Counted from the first letter of the stretch, positions 36,704 through 45,746 are shown. The stretch is DNA of 64,000 nt from Qipengyuania qiaonensis (GCF_019711515.1 NZ_JAIGNO010000001.1:525374-589373), one strand, 5' to 3'. Made by a program: numbers and translations. Notes: generated by a model not told the origin, from the sequence alone.

Positions 36704-38086
36704 TTAACCCTGAGCAAACTCGAACGGCGTGATCCCACGTCGGATCGTGTCGAAGACGAGCTTGCGACCGATGGGCGGCAACGACCGCTGATTGCAACGT
36801 ATGCGATGGCAACGCGTGCATCCTGGCCCGATCGGCTGAGCGTCGTCGGGGCGCAATGACACGCCTCGCGCTTGGGCAAGTTCTGTTGCGAGTACGGCTT
36901 CGATCCCCACAGCGATCACGAACTGCGCCTCGCCCGGCGCCCCGGTGCCCTCGACAGTCCGGGACATGGTCAGCCAGCCTCCGTCGCGATCGCCAGAATT
37001 GTCGAGCGAGACAAACTGTACCTGCAACTCACCGGCGCGATCGAACGCCCTATGAGCATGCCAAAGCGGGCAGCTCTTATCGGATTCGACGAAGCGCGCG
37101 GTGCTGGCTCCGGTGAATGTCTTTGAGAACTGCCCGGCCCGGTCGAGCCGCACCATAAAAAATGGCAGACCTCTTTGACCAACGCGCTGGAGCGTAGTGA
37201 GACGATGCGCCAATTGTTCGAAACTTACGCCGAACCGACGCTCGAGCACGGGCAAGTCATATCCTGTAGCTTCGCAAGCGCGTAGAATACGACCATACGG
37301 CATAATCAGGGCCGCAGCGACATAGCCGGTCAAATGCCGCGCAAACAGAGAACGTGCAGCCTCGTCCTCGAACTTGGCCCCTTTCGCGACAGCGTCAATG
37401 GCGTCCGAAAACTCGAGCTGGGCGAGCTGGAGTGCGAGCTGAAAATTTCGCGAAGGAATACTCATCATCTCGGACAGCTGGACCTGCCGTGCATGGAGAT
37501 CGAGGCGCCGCAAACTGTCGGGCATGACCTCCCTTGGCAATATCCGCACAGATAGTTGGTGTCTTTCGCGCAGGCGTTCCGCCAGGGCGATACCGATATC
37601 GGCGCGCGATAGGCGCATTTCGTCGGCCAGTTCTTCCGCAGCCATGTCCAGATCGGCGAAATGGTTGCGCCATCGCTCGATCTCACGCCGCGAAGCCGCG
37701 AGCGGATCGTCGGCTTCGGGTACTGCAGCACCGGCATTATCGTAGAGACGGACGAAGGCCGCCGCTGCTTGGGGAGCGGCTGAGAGAAATTCCTGCAGCT
37801 CTTCGCGATCGACGCCCAAATCGACGAATCGCTCGTCGGCGAAACGACGTGCAAGTCCATCGACCCCGCCGATTGCCTCGTCCTCGCGAAGCGAACGCGG
37901 GTCGAAATCGAATTGTTCGACCAGGCGCATCATCACCCGCGCGCTGACGGGTCGCTGGTTGCGCTCGATCAAATTGAGATAGCTAGGCGAGATATCTAGC
38001 CGCGCGGCCGTGCCGGCTTGAGTCAGCCCCTCGCGCTTGCGCAGTCTACGGATTGCAGGTCCAGCAAAAAGAGCTTCATCCGCCAT
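36704..38086 (-). CDS. ScfR/RamB-type short-chain fatty acyl transcriptional regulator
   Basis: A 460-residue regulator. The N-terminal XRE helix-turn-helix (about 10-65) contains LTQAGTAARLDISPSYLNLIERNQRPVS. An IrrE/ImmA-like middle (RRDLHARQVQLSEMMSIPSRNFQLALQLAQLEF, without an HExxH zinc site) and the ScfR C-terminal domain with CHRIRCN follow. Relatives control propionate, acetate and glyoxylate genes (RamB, MccR). Divergent placement from isocitrate lyase makes aceA the likely target. The ATG at 38086 begins inside one of two TTTGTAA repeats, hinting at autoregulation. Confidence 0.88.
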   Translation of the reverse strand: MADEALFAGPAIRRLRKREGLTQAGTAARLDISPSYLNLIERNQRPVSARVMMRLVEQFDFDPRSLREDEAIGGVDGLARRFADERFVDLGVDREELQEFLSAAPQAAAAFVRLYDNAGAAVPEADDPLAASRREIERWRNHFADLDMAAEELADEMRLSRADIGIALAERLRERHQLSVRILPREVMPDSLRRLDLHARQVQLSEMMSIPSRNFQLALQLAQLEFSDAIDAVAKGAKFEDEAARSLFARHLTGYVAAALIMPYGRILRACEATGYDLPVLERRFGVSFEQLAHRLTTLQRVGQRGLPFFMVRLDRAGQFSKTFTGASTARFVESDKSCPLWHAHRAFDRAGELQVQFVSLDNSGDRDGGWLTMSRTVEGTGAPGEAQFVIAVGIEAVLATELAQARGVSLRPDDAQPIGPGCTRCHRIRCNQRSLPPIGRKLVFDTIRRGITPFEFAQG

Positions 38087-38097
38087 TTGTAACTTTC
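38086..38097 (+). promoter_or_regulatory. Candidate regulator site TTTGTAACTTTC (repeat 1)
   Basis: One of two near-identical motifs in the scfR-aceA intergenic region; the other is at 38150-38162 (TTTGTAAATTTTC), 64 bases on. This copy overlaps the scfR start codon. Corynebacterial RamB binds an AACTTTGCAAA-type site, which has similar A/T composition but a different order. Confidence 0.4.
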
Positions 38098-38149
38098 TTT
38101 ACGAGTTTACACGCTCATTAGCTTTTAGCATGCCTTCTAGACAAGAATT

Positions 38150-38162
38150 TTTGTAAATTTTC
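38150..38162 (+). promoter_or_regulatory. Candidate regulator site TTTGTAAATTTTC (repeat 2)
   Basis: Second copy, 72 bases upstream of the aceA start, in the same orientation as repeat 1 and about six helical turns from it, so both could lie on one DNA face. An additional TTTACGAGTTTAC sits at 38098-38110. Confidence 0.4.
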
Positions 38163-38234
38163 CTGTCGGTCGCCGTATTATCCCGTCACAAAGGGTCCAG
38201 GCGATGACGCCTCGACACGACAAGGAGTATCCCC

Positions 38235-39833
38235 GTGACCTATTCGGCCCGGATCAACGAACTGAACGAAACCATCGCAGCCAACGGCGCGCCGTGGGGT
38301 GCGATCGACGCCGAAAGTGCCGCGCGCATGGTCGTCCAGAACCGCTTCCGCACGGGGCTCGACATCGCACGCTACACTGCAAAGATCATGCGCGAGGACA
38401 TGGAAGCCTATGACCGTGACCCGGCGAACTACACGCAATCGCTCGGCACCTGGCACGGCTTCATCGCCCAGCAGAAGATGATCTCGATCAAAAAGCACTT
38501 TGGCAATACGAAGCGCCGTTACCTCTACCTGTCGGGATGGATGGTTGCCGCACTGCGCAGCGAGTTCGGTCCGCTGCCCGACCAGTCGATGCACGAAAAG
38601 ACCTCGGTGCCCGCGCTGATCGGCGAACTCTACACATTCCTCAAGCAGGCAGATGCTCGCGAACTCGGTGGCCTATTCCGCCAGCTCGACGACGCGAAGG
38701 CTGTAGGCGATGCAGTCAACACTCATCGTCTTCTGAAGGAGATCGACGAACATCAGACACATGTCGTCCCGATCATCGCCGATATCGATGCCGGCTTCGG
38801 CAATGCCGAGGCGACTTACCTGCTTGCCAAGAAGATGATCGAAGCCGGCGCCTGCGCGCTGCAGATCGAAAACCAGGTGTCGGACGAAAAGCAGTGCGGT
38901 CACCAGGACGGCAAGGTAACCGTTCCGCATGAAGACTTCCTGCAGAAGATCCGTGCCATCCGTTACGCCTTCCTCGAACTCGGTGTTCCCGATGGCATCA
39001 TCGTTGCCCGGACCGACAGTCTCGGCGCCGGTCTGACCAAACAGATCGCCTTCTCGACCGAACCGGGCGATCTCGGCGATCAGTACAACAGCTTCCTCGA
39101 TTGCGAAGAAGTAGAGCCCACCAATATCACCAATGGCCAGGTCTTCATCAGCCGCGACGGCAAGCTCATGGCGCCGAAGCGTCTGCCTTCGAACCTCTAT
39201 CAGTTCCGTGCCGGGACCGGCGAAGATCGCTGCGTGCTCGACTGCATCACTTCGCTCCAGAACGGCGCCGACCTGCTGTGGATCGAAACGGAAAAGCCGC
39301 ATATCGAGCAGATCGCGGGCATGGTCGACCGGGTTCGCGAAGTGATCCCGAACGCCAAGCTGGTCTACAACAACTCGCCCAGCTTCAACTGGACGCTCAA
39401 TTTCCGCCAGCAAGTCTACGACGGCTGGGCGAAAGCTGGAAAGGACGTCTCCGCCTACGATCGCGACAAGCTGATGAGCGTCGATTACGATGGCACCGAA
39501 CTCGCCGTCGAGGCCGACGAGAAGATCCGCACTTTCCAAGCCGATGCCGCAAAACGCGCCGGAATCTTCCACCACCTGATCACACTGCCGACCTATCATA
39601 CGGCTGCGCTGAGCACCGACAACCTCGCCCGCGAATATTTCGGCGAGCAGGCCATGCTTGGCTACGTCAAGAACGTCCAGCGCGAGGAGATCCGCCAGGG
39701 TATCGCCTGCGTGAAGCACCAGAACATGGCCGGATCCGATATCGGTGACGACCACAAGGAGTACTTTGCCGGCGAAGCGGCCCTGAAGGCCGGCGGCAAG
39801 GACAACACCATGAACCAGTTCGCCGCTGCGTAA
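38235..39833 (+). CDS. aceA: Isocitrate lyase
   Basis: Cleaves isocitrate to glyoxylate and succinate in the glyoxylate bypass for growth on acetate or fatty acids. The 532-residue product is the long ICL form (as in Pseudomonas and Acinetobacter). The catalytic loop is SDEKQCGHQDGK, where the family consensus is KKCGH. IIADIDAGFGNAEATYLL is the metal-binding strand, and YNNSPSFNW is the substrate motif. A GTG start at 38235 follows AAGGAG by 8 bases. It is divergent from the ScfR-type regulator. No malate synthase gene is in the window. Confidence 0.95.
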   Translation: MTYSARINELNETIAANGAPWGAIDAESAARMVVQNRFRTGLDIARYTAKIMREDMEAYDRDPANYTQSLGTWHGFIAQQKMISIKKHFGNTKRRYLYLSGWMVAALRSEFGPLPDQSMHEKTSVPALIGELYTFLKQADARELGGLFRQLDDAKAVGDAVNTHRLLKEIDEHQTHVVPIIADIDAGFGNAEATYLLAKKMIEAGACALQIENQVSDEKQCGHQDGKVTVPHEDFLQKIRAIRYAFLELGVPDGIIVARTDSLGAGLTKQIAFSTEPGDLGDQYNSFLDCEEVEPTNITNGQVFISRDGKLMAPKRLPSNLYQFRAGTGEDRCVLDCITSLQNGADLLWIETEKPHIEQIAGMVDRVREVIPNAKLVYNNSPSFNWTLNFRQQVYDGWAKAGKDVSAYDRDKLMSVDYDGTELAVEADEKIRTFQADAAKRAGIFHHLITLPTYHTAALSTDNLAREYFGEQAMLGYVKNVQREEIRQGIACVKHQNMAGSDIGDDHKEYFAGEAALKAGGKDNTMNQFAAA

Positions 39834-39845
39834 AGGAGAGAGAGG

Positions 39846-40037
39846 ATGACGACCATGACCGACGACACTCCGAAGACCGAGCCGGGCCGCGCCCGGGCGC
39901 TCTTCTCGACAGCGGACTTCCGCCTGCTGCGCACCGCATTGACGCATTATGCCCGCCAGACCGACGATCGCGAAGAACTGGCGAAGATCAATGCTCTTCA
40001 TCACCGGCTCGGGACCTACGTCCCATCGGAAGGCTGA
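39846..40037 (+). CDS. Small conserved protein downstream of aceA
   Basis: A 63-residue soluble protein with no recognised domain; the central part LFSTADFRLLRTALTHYARQ... DREELAKINALHHRLG looks like a helical pair. A strong ribosome-binding site (AAAGGAGAG) precedes the ATG, and it starts 12 bases after the aceA stop, so it is in the aceA operon. A second ATG at 39855 is an alternative start. Confidence 0.75.
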   Translation: MTTMTDDTPKTEPGRARALFSTADFRLLRTALTHYARQTDDREELAKINALHHRLGTYVPSEG

Positions 40038-40049
40038 AGAACTGAAACG

Positions 40050-40069
40050 AATTCTCCTGGGGAGGAGAA
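40050..40069 (+). terminator. Hairpin after the aceA operon
   Basis: Perfect 8-bp stem ATTCTCCT/AGGAGAAT with a GGGG loop, 12 bases after the stop of the 63-aa gene. No T tract. Confidence 0.5.
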
Positions 40070-40071
40070 TA

Positions 40072-40103
40072 CGGCCGTCGGAGCGCCCCAACGCTCCGGC
40101 GGC
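40072..40103. terminator. Strong hairpin between convergent genes
   Basis: 13-bp stem GGCCGTCGGAGCG / CGCTCCGGCGGCC (one G-T pair) with a 6-base loop, between the aceA operon and the amidohydrolase stop at 40123. Probably terminates both sides. Confidence 0.6.
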
Positions 40104-40122
40104 CACACTATTGGTTCAAAGC

Positions 40123-41454
40123 TCAGGCACCGCCGCGCGGCATCAGATCTATAGCGGCGCTCGCCAGTGCCTCGGCGCCGGTCTCGATCACTTTTTCCGC
40201 ATCCGGTGCCCAGAACGGCGAGTGAAGCGACGGTAAGGGTGTCCCGTCCTGTTCGAGCGCATCGAGCATCGGCTGTGGCGTGCCGCTGATCCAGAAAATC
40301 ATCGACTTGACGTCCTCCGGCGCGGCGCGGCGGAACTGGCTGAAATCCTCACCTCCCATGACCGCGGGCCATTCCGTCACGCGGTCATCGCCGAACCTCT
40401 GCCTGAACGCAGCCGCGATTCCCTCGCTGAACTCGGGATCGTTGAAAGTGGAAGGCGTGTACGGATCTTCGACAGTGACTTCAGGCATCAGTTCGTCGGG
40501 CAGACCAGCGGTAATTGCTTCGCCGCGCGCTACGCGACGGATACCATCGAGCAGCAATTGGCGGCTTTCGTCCGAATAGCTGCGCACCGTAAGCTGCAGC
40601 TTTGCCTCGTCGCTGATGATATTGTGCTTCGCCCCGGCATGAAAGCTGCCCACCGTAATGACCGCCGGATCGAGCGGCGACGAATTGCGGCTGACTATGG
40701 TTTGAAGCTTCATCACAATCGCACTGGCAAGAACGATCGGATCCTTAGTGGTGTGCGGATAGGCGCCATGCCCGCCCACGCCTTTGACCTTGATGTCGAC
40801 GCTGTCGACATTGGCCAGCGCATAGCCCGGCGTGTAACCGATGGCTCCGGCAGGAGCGGGCGCAGCGGCATCGTGAAACGCCAGTGCATAGTCGGGCTTG
40901 GGAAAGCGCTCGTATAGTCCATCCTCGATCATGGCGAGAGCGCCAAGCCCGAGCTCTTCTGCCGGCTGCAGGACCATGACCAGCGTACCCTGCCACTTAT
41001 CCTTGTGATCGACCAGGAGCTGGGCCGCGCCGATGAAGCCGGCCATATGGGTGTCATGGCCACAGGCATGCATTACCCCGGTTGTGACGCCGCTCGCCGG
41101 GGTTGCCGTGACCTTGGACGCAAACGGTAGCCCTGTCTGTTCGACTACCGGCAGACCGTCCATATCCGCACGAAGGAGTACGGTCGGACCCTCTCCGTTC
41201 TCCATGACCGAAACGACGCCGGTTTTGCCGATGCCCTCGGTCACTTCGAAGCCCAGGTCGCGCATGCGTTTGGCAAGCTTTGCCGCGGTCTCATGCTCTT
41301 CGAAGCTCAGTTCGGGGTTCGCGTGAAGATCGCGATAGAGCTCCATCAGGCCGGGCATGTCGGCTTCTAGATCAGCTCGCAGTTCGTCTGCATGCGCCGG
41401 TGTGGCGAACATAATGAACAGGGCTCCGAAGCCGGCTGGAATGAAATTCGACAT
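40123..41454 (-). CDS. Periplasmic M20 family amidohydrolase
   Basis: A 443-residue metal-dependent amidohydrolase. The start at 41454 gives a Sec signal peptide (MSNFIPAGFGALFIMFATPAHA) with cleavage after AHA, so it works in the periplasm. Motifs are LLRADMDGLPVVEQTG, MHACGHDTHMA (metal His/Asp), LQPAEELGLGA with the catalytic Glu, a dimerisation domain (VKGVGGHGAYPH), and VMGGEDFSQF. Homologues hydrolyse N-acyl or N-carbamoyl amino acids or peptides. The frame to 41535 has no coding support. Confidence 0.9.
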   Translation of the reverse strand: MSNFIPAGFGALFIMFATPAHADELRADLEADMPGLMELYRDLHANPELSFEEHETAAKLAKRMRDLGFEVTEGIGKTGVVSVMENGEGPTVLLRADMDGLPVVEQTGLPFASKVTATPASGVTTGVMHACGHDTHMAGFIGAAQLLVDHKDKWQGTLVMVLQPAEELGLGALAMIEDGLYERFPKPDYALAFHDAAAPAPAGAIGYTPGYALANVDSVDIKVKGVGGHGAYPHTTKDPIVLASAIVMKLQTIVSRNSSPLDPAVITVGSFHAGAKHNIISDEAKLQLTVRSYSDESRQLLLDGIRRVARGEAITAGLPDELMPEVTVEDPYTPSTFNDPEFSEGIAAAFRQRFGDDRVTEWPAVMGGEDFSQFRRAAPEDVKSMIFWISGTPQPMLDALEQDGTPLPSLHSPFWAPDAEKVIETGAEALASAAIDLMPRGGA

Positions 41455-41576
41455 ACCCTCTGTTCTCCCTGCTGAACGAACACATGAGGCACGGCTCATG
41501 AGTCCTATTTCGGTCACCCAATCGAGGCGGAGCATTGGGGAGCCTGTGTTGCAGAATGTGGCCTGTAAGGAAAGCC

Positions 41577-43406
41577 TTACAAACCGTATGTAACCACTAG
41601 GGCGAGAGACAGCATCGTGACCATGATCAGCACAAGCGGCACACCCGTGCGGACATAGTCTTTAAATTCGTACGACCCCTCCGCCATGATCAGCATATTG
41701 GTCTGGTAGGCTATGGGCGTCGCATAGCAAAGATTGCAACCGAACAGCACGGCAAGAATCAATGGTTCGGGCGGCAGCCCCAGCTGAGCCGCTATCGCGA
41801 ATGCAATGGGTGTGCCTACAGTCGCCGCTGTGGCGTTCGAAGCAAAGTTCGTGAGGAACGTCACGAACAGCATTATGGCCGCAAGAACCGCTGCCGGAGA
41901 GAGATACTGCAGTCCGCCGGCGAGCACGCTGCCGAGCCAATTGGCCGCGCCACTTTCCAGCACGATCCGGCCGATTGCAATGCTCGCCGCCACCAGAACT
42001 ATGACTTTGCCGGATAGCGCTCTTCCGACACGGTCGAATTTGACGCACCCGGTTACGAACATCAGGATCGACCCGGCAAGCGCAGATATCGCTATCGGAA
42101 TCAGCCCGACCGAGGCGAAACCGACCGATCCCACCATGATCGCTGCAGCAAGAACCGCCTTGGATCTCCGTGGCAGCTCGCGCATGCCTTCCAGCGTCAG
42201 CAAACTGTCGCTTCGTGCGAAAAGCTGGAGGTCGTCGGGCAGGCCCAATACGAGCAGTACGTCGCCTTCGGCGATGCGCAGATTGCCACCTTCGCTGAAA
42301 TCGTCTTTCTTGCCGACGAGGCGCTTCGGGCGATGGATTCCGATGACAGCCACCCCATACAAATCGGCAATACCCGATGAAGGGAGCGTTCGCCCAATCA
42401 AACGGGAATCGGCGGTAACGGTCATTTCCACCACGGCTATATCCGTCCGGGTTTCCGACGATCGCCGCCGGATCCGGTCGAGCACCCACGATGGCGCAGC
42501 ATCACCGCGCAAGATGCGTGAAGCTTCCTCGATCGCTTCGTGTGTCCCCGTCATGCGCAACCGCTGGTTCGGGCGCAGCAGGCCAAGGGGTACGTCGTCG
42601 AATTCGATGTCGGCTGGCAGCCGAGCCACAACCTCGCTCAACTCCCGGCCATTCAGTATCGAATCCTCGGTGACGCGCAGTCGCGTTTCAAAGCGCCGTA
42701 ACTCATGAAGGTTTTCGGTTCGGTTGTCCCCCAGAAGCCGCGGCATAACCAGCCAGAGATAAGGCAGCGCAACGATCGCAGCGACCAGCACGATAGGTGT
42801 GTAGTGGAACACCCCCATTTCGGGCATCCCCAGATCGACGGCGATCGAGACGACAAGGATGTTCGTCGACGTGCCGATTGTTGTCGCCATGCCACCGATC
42901 AGGACGGCGGCATTGAGCGGAATAAGCGTCTTGGAAGCCGCCATTGCACCGCGCGCGGCGAGTTGCACGAATATCGGCAGAAGCAGGACGAGCACAGGAG
43001 TGTCGTTCACACCCATCGAAAGCAACATCGCAACCAGCAGCGAGACCAGCAATCCGAGCTGCCTGTTGAACTTGAAGATGCGTTCGAGGAACCTAGCAGC
43101 AGGTTCGAGAGCCCCCGTTACAACCAGCCCCCTCCCCATGATCATCAATGCGCAAATGGTAATCAGCGCATAGTGTCCGAAGCCGGAGAAGGCGAGACTT
43201 AGCCCGTCGATTGGCTGGGTATCGGGCAGCGGAAAGAAATAAAGCCCGACCGCAATCACCGCGATTGTCAGGAGCGAGATGATCTCGACCGACATCCGTC
43301 CGCGTGCGAAGGCGATGAACATTGCGACAGTGATGACCATTGCCGCAATCGCGTGGTATGAAGGAACCCCGATCATCCAGCGAACTGAATCCCAAACTAT
43401 CCGCAA
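41577..43406 (-). CDS. DASS/SLC13-type anion transporter with RCK_C domains
   Basis: A 609-residue transporter. Membrane helices at about 15-215 and 400-609 flank a cytoplasmic insert (about 225-395) with TrkA-C/RCK_C type repeats (ILNGRELSEVVARLPADIEFDDVPLGLLRPNQRL... and ...SRLIGRTLPSSGIADLYGVAVIGIHR). GVNDTPVLVLLLP, GTSTNILV and FASNATAATVGTPIA carry the Asn-Thr sodium/anion motifs. Homologues move sulfate or dicarboxylates. It begins only 18 bases after the tRNA-Leu gene on the same strand; M11 (43376) is another possible start. Confidence 0.88.
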   Translation of the reverse strand: MRIVWDSVRWMIGVPSYHAIAAMVITVAMFIAFARGRMSVEIISLLTIAVIAVGLYFFPLPDTQPIDGLSLAFSGFGHYALITICALMIMGRGLVVTGALEPAARFLERIFKFNRQLGLLVSLLVAMLLSMGVNDTPVLVLLLPIFVQLAARGAMAASKTLIPLNAAVLIGGMATTIGTSTNILVVSIAVDLGMPEMGVFHYTPIVLVAAIVALPYLWLVMPRLLGDNRTENLHELRRFETRLRVTEDSILNGRELSEVVARLPADIEFDDVPLGLLRPNQRLRMTGTHEAIEEASRILRGDAAPSWVLDRIRRRSSETRTDIAVVEMTVTADSRLIGRTLPSSGIADLYGVAVIGIHRPKRLVGKKDDFSEGGNLRIAEGDVLLVLGLPDDLQLFARSDSLLTLEGMRELPRRSKAVLAAAIMVGSVGFASVGLIPIAISALAGSILMFVTGCVKFDRVGRALSGKVIVLVAASIAIGRIVLESGAANWLGSVLAGGLQYLSPAAVLAAIMLFVTFLTNFASNATAATVGTPIAFAIAAQLGLPPEPLILAVLFGCNLCYATPIAYQTNMLIMAEGSYEFKDYVRTGVPLVLIMVTMLSLALVVTYGL

Positions 43407-43424
43407 TGTGGCAAGGATTTAGTT

Positions 43425-43509
43425 TGGTACCCCTGGCCGGACTCGAACCGGCACTTCAGAAGAAACTCGATTTTGAGTCGAGCGCGTCTACCAATTCCGC
43501 CACAGGGGC
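43425..43509 (-). tRNA. tRNA-Leu (anticodon CAA)
   Basis: An 85-nt tRNA with the long class II variable arm and encoded CCA. The acceptor is GCCCCTG / CAGGGGT, the anticodon stem CTCGA/TCGAG with loop CTCAAAA, and the T arm CCGGTTCGAGTCCGG. It reads UUG leucine codons. Confidence 0.95.
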
Positions 43510-43576
43510 ACTGGGTCGGGAGCGCGGCGGATAGCTCGCGGATGCTGGGTATTCAAGCAGCTCTTTCGCGCGATGG

Positions 43577-43909
43577 TCAGAAATCCATTCCGATGGCGAT
43601 ATGAGCGAGACGCGGGGCATCCTTGAACTTGGCTCCCATCGCCCCGACCGAAAGCACCGGTCCTGCATCTATCAGTTCCATCTGCATCGCAGGCGGTTGG
43701 AAGGGGCGTTCATTCAAATCGCGAGGCAGAACCGAATCCACCGGAAACGCATCTTCCCTCGCAACAGAGCCGGGTTCTGGAATGGCAGCCAGATCGAAAC
43801 TTTCAGGCATGGGAACTGATGCTCGAAGCAGCTGCCTCTGACGCTCGTTCGCCATCGCAGGCGTGGAACACGCGATACAGACTAACGTGACCCCAAGCGC
43901 CTTGAACAT
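43577..43909 (-). CDS. Small secreted protein of unknown function
   Basis: A 110-residue protein with an N-terminal signal peptide (MFKALGVTLVCIACSTPAMA, cleavage after AMA). The mature part is Pro-rich and has no recognised domain; it ends GMDF. Codon use looks normal for the window. A weak sigma-EcfG-like pair (GGAAC-N16-CGTC) lies upstream on the minus strand near 43950-43975 but misses the consensus. Function unknown. Confidence 0.6.
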   Translation of the reverse strand: MFKALGVTLVCIACSTPAMANERQRQLLRASVPMPESFDLAAIPEPGSVAREDAFPVDSVLPRDLNERPFQPPAMQMELIDAGPVLSVGAMGAKFKDAPRLAHIAIGMDF

Positions 43910-43995
43910 ATGCGACCTCTTGAGCCTTGCTCTTGCGAGTCAGACGTCACAGCCAAGGCTCGGTTCCCGATGTCAGACTCGCGAAACCAAGTATA

Positions 43996-44817
43996 TCAGG
44001 TCTTGAGAGCGCCGACGAGAAGCTTGTGTAGTTTGGAGTGCAAAGCATCGTTGGCGGCGAGTACCTGTGCCGCGTGAATGGGTTGCGAGCGGCCCCGGAA
44101 GTCGGAGACAAATCCACCTGCCTCGCGGACGATCAGGCATCCAGCGGCCGTATCCCAATCGTTTAGGTCGCTTTCCCAGAAACCGTCGAAGCGTCCGGCG
44201 GCAAGCCATGCAAGGTCGAGCGATGCCGCACCGAAGCGGCGAATGCCGGCAACCTGCGGTCCGATAGCTGCAAAAATCTTCGCCCATTCCCCGAAATCGC
44301 CGTGGCCCTGGAAGGGAATGCCGGTAGCGATCAGGGCTTCCGGAAGCGTTCGGCGCGCCGAGACACGCAAGCGTCCGTCATGCAGCCAGGCACCGCGGCT
44401 CTTTTCCGCCCAGAAGGTTTCGTCCGTGATCGGGTTGTAGATGACGGCTGCGGTGATATCGCCCCAGCCTCCGCCGCCCAGTTTCGGTTCCTGCGCCGCG
44501 ATGCTTACCGCGAAATGCGGGATGCCGTGGAGGAAGTTGCTCGTGCCATCGAGCGGATCGACGATCCAGCGTGGCTTGTTTTCATCGCCTTCGATCACGC
44601 CAGCTTCTTCCATGACGAAGCCCCAGTCGGGACGCGCGGCAAGCAGTTCGTCATAGATCGTGCGTTCGGCGATACGGTCCGCCTTGGAGACGAAATCCGC
44701 CGGCCCCTTGCGGCTGACCTGGAGGTGTTCGACCTCGCCGAAATCGCGGCGCAGGCGGCCGCCGGCCTTGCGCGCGGCTTTCTCCATTACGCGAATGACA
44801 CCCGATAGAACGGCCAT
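43996..44817 (-). CDS. Inositol monophosphatase family protein (SuhB-like)
   Basis: A 273-residue Mg-dependent phosphatase of the SuhB/CysQ superfamily. Metal-site motifs are FVMEEAG (Glu), WIVDPLDGTSNFLHGIPHF, and LNDWDTAAGCLIVREAGG. It may act on inositol phosphates or other small phosphates, and SuhB members also bind RNA polymerase and affect rRNA transcription. It starts 10 bases after the stop of the upstream 116-aa gene, so it is in the efp operon. Confidence 0.9.
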   Translation of the reverse strand: MAVLSGVIRVMEKAARKAGGRLRRDFGEVEHLQVSRKGPADFVSKADRIAERTIYDELLAARPDWGFVMEEAGVIEGDENKPRWIVDPLDGTSNFLHGIPHFAVSIAAQEPKLGGGGWGDITAAVIYNPITDETFWAEKSRGAWLHDGRLRVSARRTLPEALIATGIPFQGHGDFGEWAKIFAAIGPQVAGIRRFGAASLDLAWLAAGRFDGFWESDLNDWDTAAGCLIVREAGGFVSDFRGRSQPIHAAQVLAANDALHSKLHKLLVGALKT

Positions 44818-44827
44818 GAGAACTCTC

Positions 44828-45178
44828 TTATTCGGTCAGGACGCGGATCGAGCGCGCCTGCAGGTGGATCGTACCCCACTCGCAGGCCATGTCGAATTTC
44901 GTGCCCTCGATATTGAACGACTGGATGGCGAAGCGGCGCGAGCTCGATGCCGCACCTTCCGCCCGCTCTAGGCTGAGCTTGGAAATCCCTGCAAACTTGA
45001 GCAAACCCGGGTGGAAACAGCATTCCTCGCCCTCGCCCGGCGTCTCGTACTCCGGATGGTCTTCTTCAAGGCAGAAATCCATCTCCAGGGTCAGTTCGTC
45101 ATCGTTGATTATCACGGCACGCAGCACGCTAGCTATGATGTCGATATTCTCGAACCGGCTGGCGATGGACTTGCCCAT
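44828..45178 (-). CDS. Conserved hypothetical protein between efp and suhB-like gene
   Basis: A 116-residue acidic soluble protein (FCLEEDHPEYETPGEGEECCFHPGLLKFAGI) with no family that I recognise. The double Cys-Cys and nearby His could bind metal, but that is speculation. The start at 45178 follows the efp stop by 4 bases, so the gene is translationally close to efp; the frame upstream to 45277 is inside efp. Confidence 0.7.
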   Translation of the reverse strand: MGKSIASRFENIDIIASVLRAVIINDDELTLEMDFCLEEDHPEYETPGEGEECCFHPGLLKFAGISKLSLERAEGAASSSRRFAIQSFNIEGTKFDMACEWGTIHLQARSIRVLTE

Positions 45179-45182
45179 ACGA

Positions 45183-45746
45183 TCAGTTCGCCTTGCCGAC
45201 GTAGCTCTGTTCGTAGACGTCGACGATGATCCGCGTGCCGCTTTCGATATGCGGAGGGACCATGATGCGCACGCCATTGTCGAGGATTGCGGGCTTGTAG
45301 CTGGACGAAGCGGTCTGCCCCTTCACGACTGCGTCGGCCTCGACGATCTCGGCTTCGATCTGTTGCGGCAGTTCGACAGAAATGGGCTTTTCTTCCCACA
45401 GCTCGAGCATCACTTCCATTCCGTCTTGCAGGAACGGGCGAGCATCGCCGAGCAGGTCGCTCGGCAGATTGATCTGTTCGTAGGTATCCTTGTCCATGAA
45501 GACGAGCATGTCGCCATCTTCGTAGAGAAACTGGAAGTCCTTGGTATCGAGACGCACCTTCTCCACCGTGTCGGCGCTGCGGAAGCGGACATTGGTTTTG
45601 CGGCCGTCCTGCAGGTTCTTCATCTCGACCTGCATATAGGCCCCGCCCTTACCGGGTTGGGTGTGCTGGATCTTGGCGACCTTCCAGATGCCGCCTTCGT
45701 ATTCGATGATGTTGCCCGGACGGATGTCCACGCCGCTGATCTTCAT
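45183..45746 (-). CDS. efp: Translation elongation factor P
   Basis: Relieves ribosome stalling at polyproline stretches. 187 residues with the KOW-like N-terminal domain and two OB domains. The loop at 31-37 is PGKGGAY, so the residue modified in many bacteria is a lysine (K33); no epmA/epmB modification genes are in view. The C-terminus shows [18 protein letters not shown], close to the family end. First of an efp - 116 aa - suhB-like operon. Confidence 0.95.
   Translation of the reverse strand: MKISGVDIRPGNIIEYEGGIWKVAKIQHTQPGKGGAYMQVEMKNLQDGRKTNVRFRSADTVEKVRLDTKDFQFLYEDGDMLVFMDKDTYEQINLPSDLLGDARPFLQDGMEVMLELWEEKPISVELPQQIEAEIVEADAVVKGQTASSSYKPAILDNGVRIMVPPHIESGTRIIVDVYEQSYVGKAN

Noticed and set aside
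38673..40106. 477-codon ORF antisense to aceA
   Set aside because: Mirror frame of isocitrate lyase caused by GC-rich codon bias; no recognisable motif.
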